Source: Bolinopsis microptera
Taxonomy: Eukaryota; Ctenophora; Tentaculata; Lobata; Bolinopsidae
Direction: 5' to 3'
Length of the DNA stretch: 64,000 nt
Assembly: GCF_026151205.1 (NCBI RefSeq)
Contig: NC_087078.1
Location: 8,882,675-8,946,674, forward strand
Made by a program: the position numbers and the translations under genes. Positions within the stretch are counted from its first letter, which is position 1. Every line of letters starts with the position of its first letter. The notes under the pieces are model-generated. The model saw nothing but the letters and a program-made list of their open reading frames with translations, ran no database searches and had not been told where the DNA came from. Shown here in pieces: positions 58,001 to 63,893 of this stretch.

Positions 58001-59571
58001 TTTTGCTTGGGCTGTTGTGTTGACTGTTGGGGTTTAGTGGTGGTATGGAATTTGAATTTTATATAAATTTACACTATGAGGTTGGGGCATTTTGCATAGT
58101 AAATATGGTTACTACTCCTATATATCATATTATTTGATTGGTATTCGATTTCTGATTATTTCCCTAGGAATATGATTATTATATCTCAATTTGGCTTTAG
58201 GTAGGGTGCCCCGCTAAAAGAACTGGATTCTTCCAGGAAGCATCCCGTGCACAGAGCTTGGTCTACATATATATTAAATTATTAACCATTCATTCTGTAT
58301 GTGCACGAAAATTTATTTCAATCAAAAAAGATTTACCGCGGGGTTTGGGGAAAAGGGACTGTATTTGATATTAGCTATAATATTCTATCCCCCTCCTTAT
58401 TCCCTTGTTTATCTACTAAACCCCCGGTATTTAAACCCCCGGGATCTAAACCCCCGGTATCTAAACCCCCGGTATCCCAGGGGAGAGTTATGAGAAGCTA
58501 GAGCAGCCTGCTAAAGCTAAGAAATGTTACATGAGAGCTCTTAATGTTGGGGACCAGGAGGATATTGCTATGATACGACTAGCTAAAGTCTGTGAGAAAC
58601 TGCACGATGAGGAGGGTATGTGGTTAATTAGACAATTAGGCAATTAGTAGTAATTGATTAATTAGATTATTTAACACCGGTTAGTATTTTGGGCGAGGAG
58701 CTTGTTTAACACTACCATAGTTGGGCATACTAACACTACCATATATGGGCATACTTACACTACCATATATGGGCATACTTACACTATCATATATGGTCAG
58801 GTGCGGTGAGGTGGTACAGTAAGTATGTGGACATGGTAAACTCGGCTGAGTTGGATCCTGGAGATGATATCTGCTTTGCATACCGCTACCTGGCTCACTA
58901 TTACCTCAGAAATGATAGGTACGTTTATCATCACCAGCAGTCTGAAGTAAACGTCTTCTTCTACCTGTTCTAAACACATCAACATTAAACTTTAAGATTA
59001 AAGGTTTTATTATTCTAGCAAAAGTTCATCATCTGAATAATGCTGGTGAGAAACAAGCGCAAAAAGCCCTCAAATTCCACAAAGTTAAGATAATTCACAT
59101 GTTTATAATACTGTCAGGTTACCAGAGGCAGATGTTCACGCTCACAAGTGTTGTGAGTTCAAAGAAACTAAGAATGACGGTAAAGCGCTAGTGAGGCAGA
59201 TAGCAGCTCATCGTAACAGCGGTAGTGGGGTTTACAACCCACGATTCACTCCTAAACCTAACCTCAGGTAAGCGAAACTGAAAGTGAAACTGAAAGTGAA
59301 AGATGAGTTAATAATTTGAATATAGATTGAAATTGACTGTAACTGTGATGGTGACTGTTATTGATAGTGACGTTGTGAGCGATGTTGGTTACACTACCTA
59401 TAAATTATTAATTACCTGTCAGTACTGTATAGTAGAGATATCACATTTTAATCTTCTCCCTTCAGAGTGAAGTTAGCACTGTCAGGCTCAGCTAGTACAA
59501 CTCCGGGATCCCAGAAAAGAAGCAGAACCCCACCACCCCAAGATCACAGTGATAACGACATGTCCTTCTGA
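34057..59571 (+). CDS. CDC23: Anaphase-promoting complex subunit 8 (TPR protein CDC23)
   Basis: TPR scaffold subunit of the APC/C ubiquitin ligase. Sixteen coding exons: 34057-34158, 34475-34540, 34702-34884, 36537-36644, 50032-50132, 50273-50420, 50595-50693, 51359-51446, 53458-53588, 53752-53841, 55435-55548, 55801-55939, 58481-58615, 58801-58918, 59118-59267, 59466-59571. They sum to 1878 nt, 625 residues, all junctions in phase (human about 597). Diagnostic blocks: [26 protein letters not shown] region, [90 protein letters not shown]. The frame is open upstream of the chosen ATG to the acceptor at 34018, so a 5' coding or UTR exon may be missing. Intron 4 (13.4 kb) and intron 8 contain whole opposite-strand genes. 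Intron lengths are very uneven because of insertions. Confidence 0.95.
35040..35452. repeat. 35-bp minisatellite carrying copies of a CDC23 acceptor (part 1)
   Basis: Eleven or so copies of aattgcaggagtatgcaata then atctaactgctcaca. Each contains the acceptor ttgcag plus gagtatgcaa, the first ten bases of CDC23 exon 4. The array is split by a transposon at 35453-36475 and resumes at 36476. Use of an upstream copy would meet a stop (TAA) within the unit. Confidence 0.95.
35453..36475. mobile_element. Non-autonomous DNA element inserted in the acceptor array
   Basis: Begins ggggtggtacctaccacgtc and ends in a run of about 21 C. It is flanked by ataat on both sides (35448-35452 and 36476-36480). 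Removing it with one ataat restores a perfect 35-bp unit, so the boundaries are precise. Both ends hold tgtccgcttgtctcatagaa-like segments (35489 and 36403) and repeated gtccg motifs. Another poly-C run is at 36106-36119. A part near 36220-36310 matches the repeats at 56260-56600. No transposase is present. Confidence 0.85.
36476..36546. repeat. 35-bp acceptor minisatellite (part 2), ending at CDC23 exon 4
   Basis: Last full copy and the junction copy of the array at 35040-35452. The final ttgcag at 36531-36536 is the acceptor whose downstream sequence departs from the repeat and continues as exon 4 ([11 protein letters not shown]). Confidence 0.95.
36779..36891. other. Perfect 50-bp inverted repeat (113-nt hairpin)
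   Basis: Arms 36779-36828 and 36842-36891 are exact reverse complements over 50 bp, with a 13-nt loop (tttctgacactga). It lies 135 bp into CDC23 intron 4. Gtacaatg-type sequence flanks both sides. No coding or known element signal. Could be a recent template-switch palindrome, a tiny MITE or a small-RNA precursor. Confidence 0.9.
37642..38902 (-). mobile_element. pogo-like DNA transposon remnant with TA duplication
   Basis: Inverted ends ccttaattcccaaaaattt (from 37642) and aaatttttgggaactaagg (to 38902) are flanked by TA on each side, the target duplication of the Tc1/mariner/pogo group. Inside, a minus-strand fragment encodes part of a DDE transposase. Both ends contain repeated cccaaatttt motifs. 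The 1.26-kb length and 165-residue ORF show it is internally deleted. Confidence 0.8.
37971..38468 (-). pseudogene. pogo/Tigger-type DDE transposase fragment
   Basis: 165 residues of the DDE endonuclease domain. [20 protein letters not shown] and [20 protein letters not shown] match the family pattern in which the second catalytic Asp lies in a (L/I)xDVFxxQ context and is followed by VPxNxTxxLQPLDxxxN. [18 protein letters not shown] follows. The N-terminal DNA-binding region and first Asp are missing. Not a functional enzyme. Confidence 0.75.
39045..39460. mobile_element. Foldback element with cggggtttgt repeats and a poly-T tract
   Basis: Inverted arms share ggaggcatcatgtagcc (left near 39057-39074, right near 39423-39440 in reverse). 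Between them are two blocks of about eight tandem gtcggggttt units (39105-39190 and 39355-39410), a second copy of catgtagccggtgggcccga at 39313, and a T run at 39220-39243. Open frames here are repeat artefacts. Confidence 0.65.
39473..39895. repeat. Two tandem 188-bp units related to the element at 47.3-48.6 kb
   Basis: Two direct copies of a block running from gtgttccgggataggtggaa to ccgaaaatctttacccccgt. The same block occurs at 47370-47490 and, inverted, at 48185-48345. The preceding gagagcacgtttccttgatt also matches 47311-47330, so this is one end of a related element. Confidence 0.8.
39896..40751. other. AT-rich intronic stretch below the fusion gene
   Basis: No gene or clear repeat. 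It contains the 3' flank of the minus-strand fusion gene that stops at 40752. No AATAAA was found close to that stop. Confidence 0.5.
40752..42908 (-). CDS. Fused CitE/HpcH-type acyl-CoA lyase and MaoC-like (mesaconyl-CoA hydratase-like) enzyme
   Basis: Intronless 718-residue frame. Residues 1-28 ([20 protein letters not shown] then TRTRSQRM) are Arg-rich with no acid, a likely mitochondrial leader. Residues 47-280 are a CitE/HpcH aldolase domain: [28 protein letters not shown] (Arg107), [11 protein letters not shown] (Glu169) and [11 protein letters not shown] (Asp196), the substrate and metal residues of malyl-CoA, citramalyl-CoA and beta-methylmalyl-CoA lyases. Residues 340-660 look like a double hotdog: a first half ending [16 protein letters not shown] and a second half with [20 protein letters not shown]. 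The closest remembered pattern is bacterial mesaconyl-CoA hydratase rather than short MaoC. Together they could run beta-methylmalyl-CoA or citramalyl-CoA cleavage with the preceding hydration. Substrate is inferred, not shown. It lies antisense in CDC23 intron 4. No introns plus bacterial-type pairing suggest transfer or retroposition. Confidence 0.88.
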   Translation of the reverse strand: MMLGRIWSARKAVLLQLLLSTRTRSQRMSEHVIIPTNSALFSTSVHRSWLFAPKSLSGLKKASVSRADVIVLDMEDSVPMAKKNEVRHLYKTVLNEGLFQGRDVVVRINEPKRHSHMRSDIEMLTFAGVSFMLPKCNVDFLKMVECLISNQEALNGLTHMSVKLVPIVESLTGLAEVRDIAHASARNRALASGSADFTTEVQCEENSATGHSLLTQVVLASRSANLTAVAGTCLHIDDYVRAEKHFTTMKELGFNGAGVLTLSQVQQANNMFRPSICQLRTATKIAETGGDEMSAMHCLQMDVQKSRLAAGPPHRAKSDHILAYESRCREKDRQDHSKNIPILILRKKGLETAVRIGEVIRTNLELTITESHSVLWQSSFLTTSRLLTSSPVASSLGLPSCPLPFLLANMLSLALSVSQFTQSARVHLGCYNVEQHRPLLVGDTVRSVVTVQGARQITGHEGEARFTIVDSTHELVNQDNVRIFSVDKKSMFPPLAIVNETGISTLGDENVKPATSWREMILGHFSSPGNLPLSSTSPVLNPGEVVLHTDVKTFGRTETSSICNLFKVTNPHHHNVTRYSTTEILVPGPAVIAAMVSNSELDLGEVLYENYACQENINKVNPGDMISTITYICSVTPVPGAEFLEELTVKHLGVKNTDLEYLLVAGKSEGGITRDLFTRTSMKPSDYEDICVNQCPLLFRKIVSNATRNIIRFKSAQN
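42909..43011. promoter_or_regulatory. Presumed promoter region of the fusion gene
   Basis: 100 bp between the ATG and the start of the next transposon, ending in an AT dinucleotide run (taatatataatatatattat). No defined motif; called only by position. Confidence 0.3.
43012..43740. mobile_element. Foldback MITE with 130-bp inverted arms
   Basis: Left arm 43217-43350 and right arm 43606-43735 are inverted copies with about 90 percent agreement (ttcagctaggaacttcaaag at one end, its complement at the other). The left part begins at 43012 with acagggtggcccaaaagtaa, typical of Tc1/mariner-type ends. No right-hand match to that end is seen, so the right end is probably truncated. No coding capacity. 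Confidence 0.75.
43741..44350. other. Intronic stretch without gene
   Basis: Contains a short ataataataa run at 43810 and a GC-rich inverted patch near 43960-44040 (gaccctctggtccctaggg-like). No exon or assigned repeat. Confidence 0.4.
44351..45215 (+). mobile_element. LINE 3' fragment ending in (TTAGTTAA)n
   Basis: The open frame 44367-45098 encodes the post-RT region of a non-LTR element: [53 protein letters not shown]. The catalytic palm is missing, so it is strongly 5'-truncated. It ends directly in about 15 copies of an 8-bp repeat (gttaatta, 45095-45215), a usual 3' tail for several LINE clades. Confidence 0.8.
45342..46872 (+). mobile_element. I/Jockey-type LINE insertion with 13-bp TSD
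   Basis: Flanked by the exact duplication agactagcggcaa (45329-45341 and 46873-46885). The element starts mid-protein, so it is 5'-truncated, and ends in an A-rich tail at 46850-46872. It holds a single open frame with RNase H and a Cys-His motif. Boundaries are exact. Confidence 0.95.
45399..46640 (+). CDS. LINE C-terminal polyprotein: RNase H domain and CCHC-like motif
   Basis: 413 codons, open upstream to the insertion junction at 45342. RNase HI signature residues are all present: [13 protein letters not shown] (Asp128), [10 protein letters not shown] (Glu168), [13 protein letters not shown] (Asp192) and [18 protein letters not shown] terminal [18 protein letters not shown] motif (CX2CX8HX4C) follows. 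This order defines I/Jockey-group LINE ORF2 ends. The reverse transcriptase itself is lost. Intact frame implies a recent insertion. Not a host gene. Confidence 0.92.
   Translation: MALRMMSGAMPSTPFIALNHLTNTPDIILFLRGEAAKGTARLQAYGSLTLETIAPRKGTITTHTTINKQFMVDLNIPPKAERDLSIPTMMLERRFTVTTPGADNIGYRGSLQNTIDNIPSETITCYTDGSRTDSGSGAGYIITTDNNNTTLDERSFKLPDYCTVYQTELTAIIEACKYLSTYTNTHIIIWSDSLSSIQAISSSSTRSRTTRDCYDTLNTLGSTNTLEIRWIAAHIGLWGNEKADELAKNGTTSESTLNCPIPQSYIKRLINDKVTKLNQESWITDGPRHTKLTLGHKNINIIKNLNTTLSNNRQNYRTAVHLITGHCGLNKHLHTIRKSDTSACPKCGDEEETVSHFLGQCPAIAQIRGQYFRDYYLSVNDIFDNQHISTIVNFTNHTKRLVVPEELDQTGVT
46886..47316. other. Intronic stretch without gene
   Basis: The first part is the original 3' flank of the LINE target site. 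AT-rich. No exon or assigned repeat seen. Confidence 0.45.
47317..48647. mobile_element. 1.3-kb non-autonomous TIR element
   Basis: The left end acgtttccttgatttttgta matches the reverse complement of the right end (acgtttccctgaaatgtgta), and both continue gtggatttgtag. Subterminal blocks of the 188-bp family lie in opposite orientation inside each end (47370-47490; 48185-48345 plus a shorter copy to 48480). The central 47.7-48.2 kb holds two copies of aatcgaatcacctgaacagg. No transposase. No clear TSD found. Confidence 0.75.
48648..50031. other. Right end of CDC23 intron 4
   Basis: No exon supported. The segments gagaagacttgccttcaagg (48991-49012) and ggccttctccgggtagtctt (49621-49640) are partly inverted copies, so a degraded 0.65-kb inverted-repeat element may lie here. 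GC-rich gcgcgcg patches occur at 49850-49870. Confidence 0.4.
50735..51310. repeat. 17-bp tandem array in CDC23 intron 7
   Basis: About 33 copies of gtgtgtcacactgggat, with a diverged aatcacactgagatatg version at the left end. The unit has no stop in any plus-strand frame and its length is not a multiple of 3, so all three frames stay open for 165 to 195 codons encoding the same peptide cycle ([17 protein letters not shown]). These are not genes. Confidence 0.97.
51447..52011. other. Left part of CDC23 intron 8
   Basis: AT-rich. At 51750-51838 a minus-strand stretch after CAATCTGCAG reads [20 protein letters not shown] and then a stop 9 codons later. It could be an extra pentraxin-gene exon, but its phase does not fit the preceding donor. 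Confidence 0.4.
52012..52931 (-). CDS. Secreted pentraxin-domain protein
   Basis: Two exons, 52303-52931 and 52012-52216, joined in phase (ATCAG/GTGAGC, CCACAG/A), 277 residues. Residues 1-20 are a hydrophobic signal peptide ([20 protein letters not shown]). The pentraxin/LamG fold follows: [11 protein letters not shown] (Cys54) and the pentraxin signature HxCxTWxS as HHCVTWSS (111-118), the Cys pair that forms the conserved disulphide. [10 protein letters not shown] is the usual late strand. The second exon ([16 protein letters not shown]) is not a known domain. Pentraxins are secreted calcium-binding lectins of innate recognition. The ligand is unknown here. The stop lies beside a perfect donor consensus (GGCAG/GTAAGT), so a further exon and another C-terminus are possible. 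It sits antisense inside CDC23 intron 8. Confidence 0.85.
52932..53457. other. Upstream flank of the pentraxin gene in CDC23 intron 8
   Basis: No exon seen. It should hold the pentraxin promoter on the minus strand and the branch-point region for CDC23 exon 9 on the plus strand. Confidence 0.4.
53935..53994. repeat. 22-bp repeat (gctaatatcttttaattaat), left part
   Basis: About three copies of a 22-bp AT-rich unit in CDC23 intron 10. It is interrupted by the LINE at 53995-55349 and resumes at 55350. Confidence 0.9.
53995..55349 (+). mobile_element. 5'-truncated LINE inserted in a 22-bp repeat, 10-bp TSD
   Basis: The target duplication ctaatatctt is at 53985-53994 and 55350-55359. It encodes a reverse transcriptase in one frame with a single nonsense codon (TAA at 54503-54505) and a frameshift near 55108. 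Motifs: [23 protein letters not shown] and GYSDDIDF (catalytic YSDD in place of YADD), then the thumb and [13 protein letters not shown] at the C-terminus. It has no poly-A tail. Sense orientation relative to CDC23. Confidence 0.9.
55350..55425. repeat. 22-bp repeat, right part
   Basis: Three further copies of the unit at 53935-53994, running to about 10 bp before the acceptor of CDC23 exon 11 (CCCGTTACAG at 55434). Confidence 0.9.
55591..55819. repeat. 42-bp repeat with in-frame duplicate acceptors of CDC23 exon 12
   Basis: Five full junction copies at exact 42-bp spacing (AG at 55632, 55674, 55716, 55758, 55800), plus a partial first copy. Each unit carries ttgcag then gttaacccacgtgattacc, identical to the true exon start. 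The unit is 14 codons with no stop ([14 protein letters not shown]), and every copy keeps the CDC23 frame. The last acceptor gives the conserved protein; the earlier four would insert 14, 28, 42 or 56 residues. Confidence 0.97.
55985..58250 (+). mobile_element. LINE 3' remnant interrupted by a hAT element
   Basis: At 56020-56130 one plus-strand frame reads [20 protein letters not shown] then [12 protein letters not shown], a typical LINE ORF2 C-terminus. It is broken at 56135 by the hAT insertion and followed after 57347 by AT-rich 3' UTR-like sequence, with a 50-bp block in two copies (agtggtagttttataaacca at 57558 and its relative at 57602). The right boundary near 58250 is approximate. Confidence 0.6.
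56136..57347. mobile_element. Non-autonomous hAT transposon with 8-bp TSD
   Basis: Perfect terminal inverted repeat taggaaccgaccgga at both ends and the 8-bp duplication aacagacc on each side (56128-56135 and 57348-57355), which is the hAT hallmark. Subterminal ccggttccgg-type repeats lie at both ends. The interior has three tandem copies of a block of about 250 bp (starting accgaaaaaatattttcggc; 56263, 56512, 56768). No transposase. Confidence 0.92.
58425..58480. repeat. 15-bp repeat forming the acceptor region of CDC23 exon 13
   Basis: Four copies of taaacccccggtatc run into the acceptor (ggtatcccag at 58471-58480). The repeat itself supplies the C-rich tract of the 3' splice site. Confidence 0.85.
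58705..58800. repeat. 27-bp repeat at the acceptor of CDC23 exon 14
   Basis: Four copies of taacactaccatatatgggc then atacttac-like sequence. The last unit has changed to atatggtcag, which is the acceptor at 58791-58800. There is almost no pyrimidine tract. Confidence 0.85.
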
Positions 59572-60745
59572 ACACGTGCAGATGAAATCCTGAGCCGCGC
59601 ACATAAAATCGCACGTGTTCGACCAAGTCATTTTCCTCCATCTGAACTCTCGAGACCCTTCTATTTACCTTTACATCAGAATATGAGTTGAACAGTGTTG
59701 CAATAATCTTACAATTACACTCCATCATCATAGTCGAGTTACGAGTAGATAAAAGATACAAGATATAGTGGACTTTTAATTATGTAATTTCTGGATCATG
59801 TTGACAGACATCATTAACGTCGACAGAGGTGAAAGTTGAAAGTCATTTCTCTAAAGTTAAGAAAAGTGAAACTTATTTAAATAAGTAGAGAGAAGTGAAG
59901 CTTACTTAATGTGAACGGTCCCCTATTTATTGTTTGTATTTTTGTATTTGTTTTTTGGAACTCGTTTTCCTTTTGGTTTTATTGATAACATTGATATTAT
60001 GTTTGTCATTCCATTTTATCTATTAAGTCAGACAATGTAACTTTTTGATTTGTGGTAAAACTGGCACTGTACTGGTAGAACAGATACTTTGGATATATGC
60101 AAGGTTCGATCGGGATCCTGGCTTAATCCCGGTCCCGGCTAAAATACCGAATTTTTACCGGGACCGAACCGGGATTTTTTTCTAAGTTTTATAAAAATTG
60201 TTAAATTACCGAAAATTTTTTGCACAAATGAACGGTTTTTCTGAAAAACTGAAGTTTGAAGCAAAATTCTTTACAAATTAATCAACAAAACACTGTCCGT
60301 CAGAGTTGATGGCTGGTTTGTTGGGTATGCTGTGCTTGTAATCAGTTATTATGTATTATAGCGGATACCAATTATTATAGCGGATACCAGGTTTTATAGT
60401 GTCAGATTTTCAGTTAGGTGCTGGTTTGTTGTGGTGAGCTGTGCTTGTAGTTGTAATCAGTAAAGGATATCAATGTTTGATGTTGTATGATAGTAGTGTG
60501 ATAGTTAGTAAATTAACGCATCCTACCCTACGCCATGTCCTCATTATCTGATTCGTCAGTAAATCTAACTGCCACGCGCTACAACAAAACCGCGTATACT
60601 GCTCTGTACTTCATTGTTCAATGTTCATGCTTGAGTGGTACCGATGTTCACAAAGGCGTGCGCTCAATCACAATTACAAATCATGAGCGGGCGCTTTTTG
60701 GAATCTCTCCGTTATTGGCATCGCAGTGTTCACGGCCTGAACTTT
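59572..60745. other. 3' flank of CDC23
   Basis: Contains the CDC23 3' UTR; no AATAAA was seen close to the stop. At 60115-60250 lies a block with repeated cccggtcccgg and gaacggtttttctgaaaaac, related to the interiors of the elements at 18.7 and 56.1 kb. No gene supported. Confidence 0.5.
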
Positions 60746-61212
60746 GTAGGTTTATAATTATAACCTACCAGGAAGCGCGCCGAGCTGGACTCGTCAACGG
60801 TCGCGGTCCGCCGGTCCCTAATATCTGCAATCTGGAACAAATATTTTACGAGTATCACCCGTTAACTTGTATTGCGTGAACGACAGAAATTTTCGTGAAA
60901 ATTATCCCGCTTCTAAAATTTTGGTTCTGGTAATTAATAAATGTGACATGTAATTGTAAAATAACAATTGAATAGACCCTGCGTTGCTCTATCGCCAAAG
61001 CCCTTTCGCCGCGCGGCGCTTCTTGACATACGTTGCATGCCACTTTTCGCGCGTAACATGTATTAAGGCGCTTCCAATAGCGCGATCGCGATTCCACTTG
61101 TTGCTTGTGAAACAAGCTTAACGGGTGATACTCGTAAAATATCTGTTCCATATATGGACCGTCGCGTCGACGAGTCCAACTCGGCGCGCGTCCTGGTAGG
61201 TTGTAAACCTAC
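60746..61212. mobile_element. MITE with about 105-bp inverted repeats
   Basis: Left arm 60746-60866 and right arm 61107-61212 are inverted copies (gcgcgccgagctggactcgt against its complement; aaatattttacgagtatcac against gtgatactcgtaaaatatct). Each end carries its own small palindrome gtaggtttataacctac. The same terminus occurs singly at about 30910-30950 and 62992-63100. No ORF of interest. Confidence 0.85.
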
Positions 61213-62662
61213 AACTATACTTTCGTCGTCTTTGTTCAGATTGTTCGGGGCAAGGTATAAAATAACCAATAACCATCAAATTGGAACTTGTGCTGATATA
61301 TTTCGTAGTTTATGGCTCTTCACTCTTCAGTTGTATTTGATAAAAGCGATTTGTAAATCTTTATTCCACTGGGAAGTTTACCTGGGGACCCCAGGCTATT
61401 ATGTTCATAAAGATTCGGCGGAATGACAGGCTGAGCGCCGCCCAGTAACTGGGAAGTATGAATAGGGTTATCTTTTGGGGATGCTTTTTGAATTTATTCG
61501 AAAATTTTTAAATAAAGTTGTAGTTAATTATTTATTAATTTTGGTGGTAAGATATTAATATTTTTCCATAAAGTGATTTGATACATTGTAAACATGTGTG
61601 ATGATGTTATGTCATTTAATTTTCACTTTACTTTACTATGGAAGCGCATGTGTGTCAAAAAAAAATAATGATACACATGCGCTTCCTAGGTAGCGTATGT
61701 GTGTCAAAATTTTTTTTGATACACATGCGCTAGCCGGTTTATCATGTATATCTCTAGGTGGCCCATGTGTGTCATTTTTGTAAAATTGCTGTAAAATCTC
61801 TATTTAATATTCTAATCGCTATCTTTATCTATTTATATATGTATTTTATCCTTATCTCTATTTTATCTTTAAACTCCTCTCCGCTCGCCTCCCGTGTGAA
61901 ACGAACGCGCCTGAACGCTGCATGCAGTGGCGCGAAAGCACATGGTTAGGTTAAAGCGCGTGTACTGTTGCTGCACAGGCTATAATGTTACTTGACGATG
62001 TCAATTCATCGCAGCTCGGCGAGGCACAGTAGCGCATTTCACCGATTTAGCGTTGCAAGAAGCATAATCAATAATTGAATGCGCGGCGCGGCACAGTAAC
62101 GCATCGTGCTACAAGCTAGTATAATATTTATAAACATACTCATTGGAGAATAGAGTTATGGAGGAATGAAGCAGCCTGCTGCGCGTGCGGTAGAATGACA
62201 GGCTGAGCGCCGCCAAGCATTGCATATTGAAGCGTGTACGCCGACGCATGACAGGCGAGCTCCTGTGTCCTGGGATAGTGCGCGAAGATCGAAATGCAAT
62301 TCATGCATATCAAGCCAACTAAACTGCCAAGTGCCAACAATGTGTTTATTGTTATAAATGATAATTGACAAACCCGTTTCGGGATACTTCGTAGCAACTA
62401 GCAAGCTTGCCGCGCATCGATCCAATAATGCTTCTCGTCGTAAGTGGTAAGGCCACCTTGTTTGTCGTTAGATTTAGGCAAAATGCACCCGGCACCCCTG
62501 CGGACCTCGCTGAGCTGCTATGCAAAGTGAAAAAGCAACAACTCAATGGATGGTTAGTGGTTACCCGTACCGTAATGGGTGCTACATGCCTAGCATGAAA
62601 TATTTACTTACTTACTTGTGCACTTAATTTGTGTATTATATGTTCATAATCATATAAATTCG
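61213..62662. other. Repeat-derived sequence with hairpins and gcgccg motifs
   Basis: No gene supported. The 30-bp motif gcggaatgacaggctgagcg occurs at 61419 and as a variant at 62192; it recurs as the end of the element at 62663. Two strong hairpins lie at 61641-61732 (listed separately). Several overlapping open frames exist but lack any family signal. Confidence 0.5.
61641..61732. other. Two tandem hairpins sharing gcgcatgtgtgtca
   Basis: Hairpin 1: gaagcgcatgtgtgtca (61641-61657) pairs with 61669-61685 (16/17). Hairpin 2: tagcgtatgtgtgtcaaaa pairs with ttttgatacacatgcgcta (61691-61732). A third single half (gcccatgtgtgtca) follows at 61762-61775. Confidence 0.8.
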
Positions 62663-63242
62663 GCGGAATGACAGGCTTGAGGCTGAGCGCGTCCCAGTAA
62701 ACTTCGAATCGAAAAATTTAAACGAGTAACATCCGTCAACTAATAGTTATATGTAATAATTAAAAACAAACTTTGCTTGTTTACCTGAAATTAGAATTTT
62801 ATACAATTAATGTAAGATTAAAGTCGTGTTTTTACCAATTTAAAGTCGTGTTTTTACCAATTTTCCCTGCACCATCCGGTAAATGTATTACCCTCAGCCC
62901 TTCGTTGTGGGCTGCGCGGTCGTATCGTGGCTTTCGCCACGGTATAGCGGGGGCGAAATGAAATACAAATGAGGATCGCGACGCGTGACTTGTAGGTTTA
63001 TAACCTACCAGGACGCGCGCCGAGTTGGACTCGTCGATTGTCCTGATTAATATTTGAAGCAAATATTTTACGACTACAAGTATCACCCGTTAAAGAAAGG
63101 ATTGAAAATTGAACTCGCCGGTACGTCGACGGATGATGCTTGTCTAAATTTGTTCGAAGTAACACGAAAAACTTTCTTTTCGAAGCGAAATGTCTGTGTT
63201 ACTGGGCGGCGCTCAGCCTGTGCCTTTTCAATGTCATTCCGC
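62663..63242. mobile_element. Non-autonomous TIR element, 0.58 kb
   Basis: The left end gcggaatgacaggcttgagg, ctgagcgcgtcccagtaa, is mirrored at the right end (gtgttactgggcggcgctca, gcctg, then atgtcattccgc). It contains a copy of the MITE terminus at 62992-63100. No transposase. Confidence 0.65.
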
Positions 63243-63594
63243 AACCGTTTATCATTTACGAACGAATAAAAACAACGTCAATATTTTACATGTCACAGTT
63301 AGCTGGCAGTACGGCCCACCTAATAAATTGTGCATCGCGCCGATCTAGCAAAAAACATTATTTGATGCGCTGATCAGTCTTCTAAGACTAATAATATAAA
63401 ACATTGTTTCTTTTGTCTGTAATTGCCTGTACTGCGTGAGAATTACAAAATAATTACAGCACATTTACAAAATAAGAATAATGAAAAAGTAAACGTGTTT
63501 TCCCGGTTATAATTCATAATTATTTTTAGAATAACGCTTTATTGTTAATGCAATCATAGTGGTCAGCTTGTGACATGGCTATGACGCCTTTTTC

Positions 63595-63893
63595 TTACAT
63601 GGTTATGACATGGTTATGACATGGTTATGACATGGTTATGACATGGTTATGACATGGTTATGACATGGTTATGACATGGTTATGACATGGTTATGACATG
63701 GTTATGATATGGTTATGACATGGTTATGACATGGTTATGACATGGTTATGACATGGTTATGACATGGTTATGACATGGTTATGACATGGTTATGACATGG
63801 TTATGACATGGTTATGACATGGTTATGACATGGTTATGACATGGTTATGACATGGTTATGACATGGTTATGACATGGTTATGACATGGTTACA
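63595..63893. repeat. 11-bp satellite (acatggttatg)n
   Basis: About 27 near-perfect copies of acatggttatg, with one variant (gatatggttatg). It ends where a diverged unit of the 331-bp family begins. Confidence 0.97.

Noticed and set aside
60535-60879. 114-codon plus-strand frame near the MITE
   Set aside because: Its second half is the MITE arm and it has no family signal or splice context.
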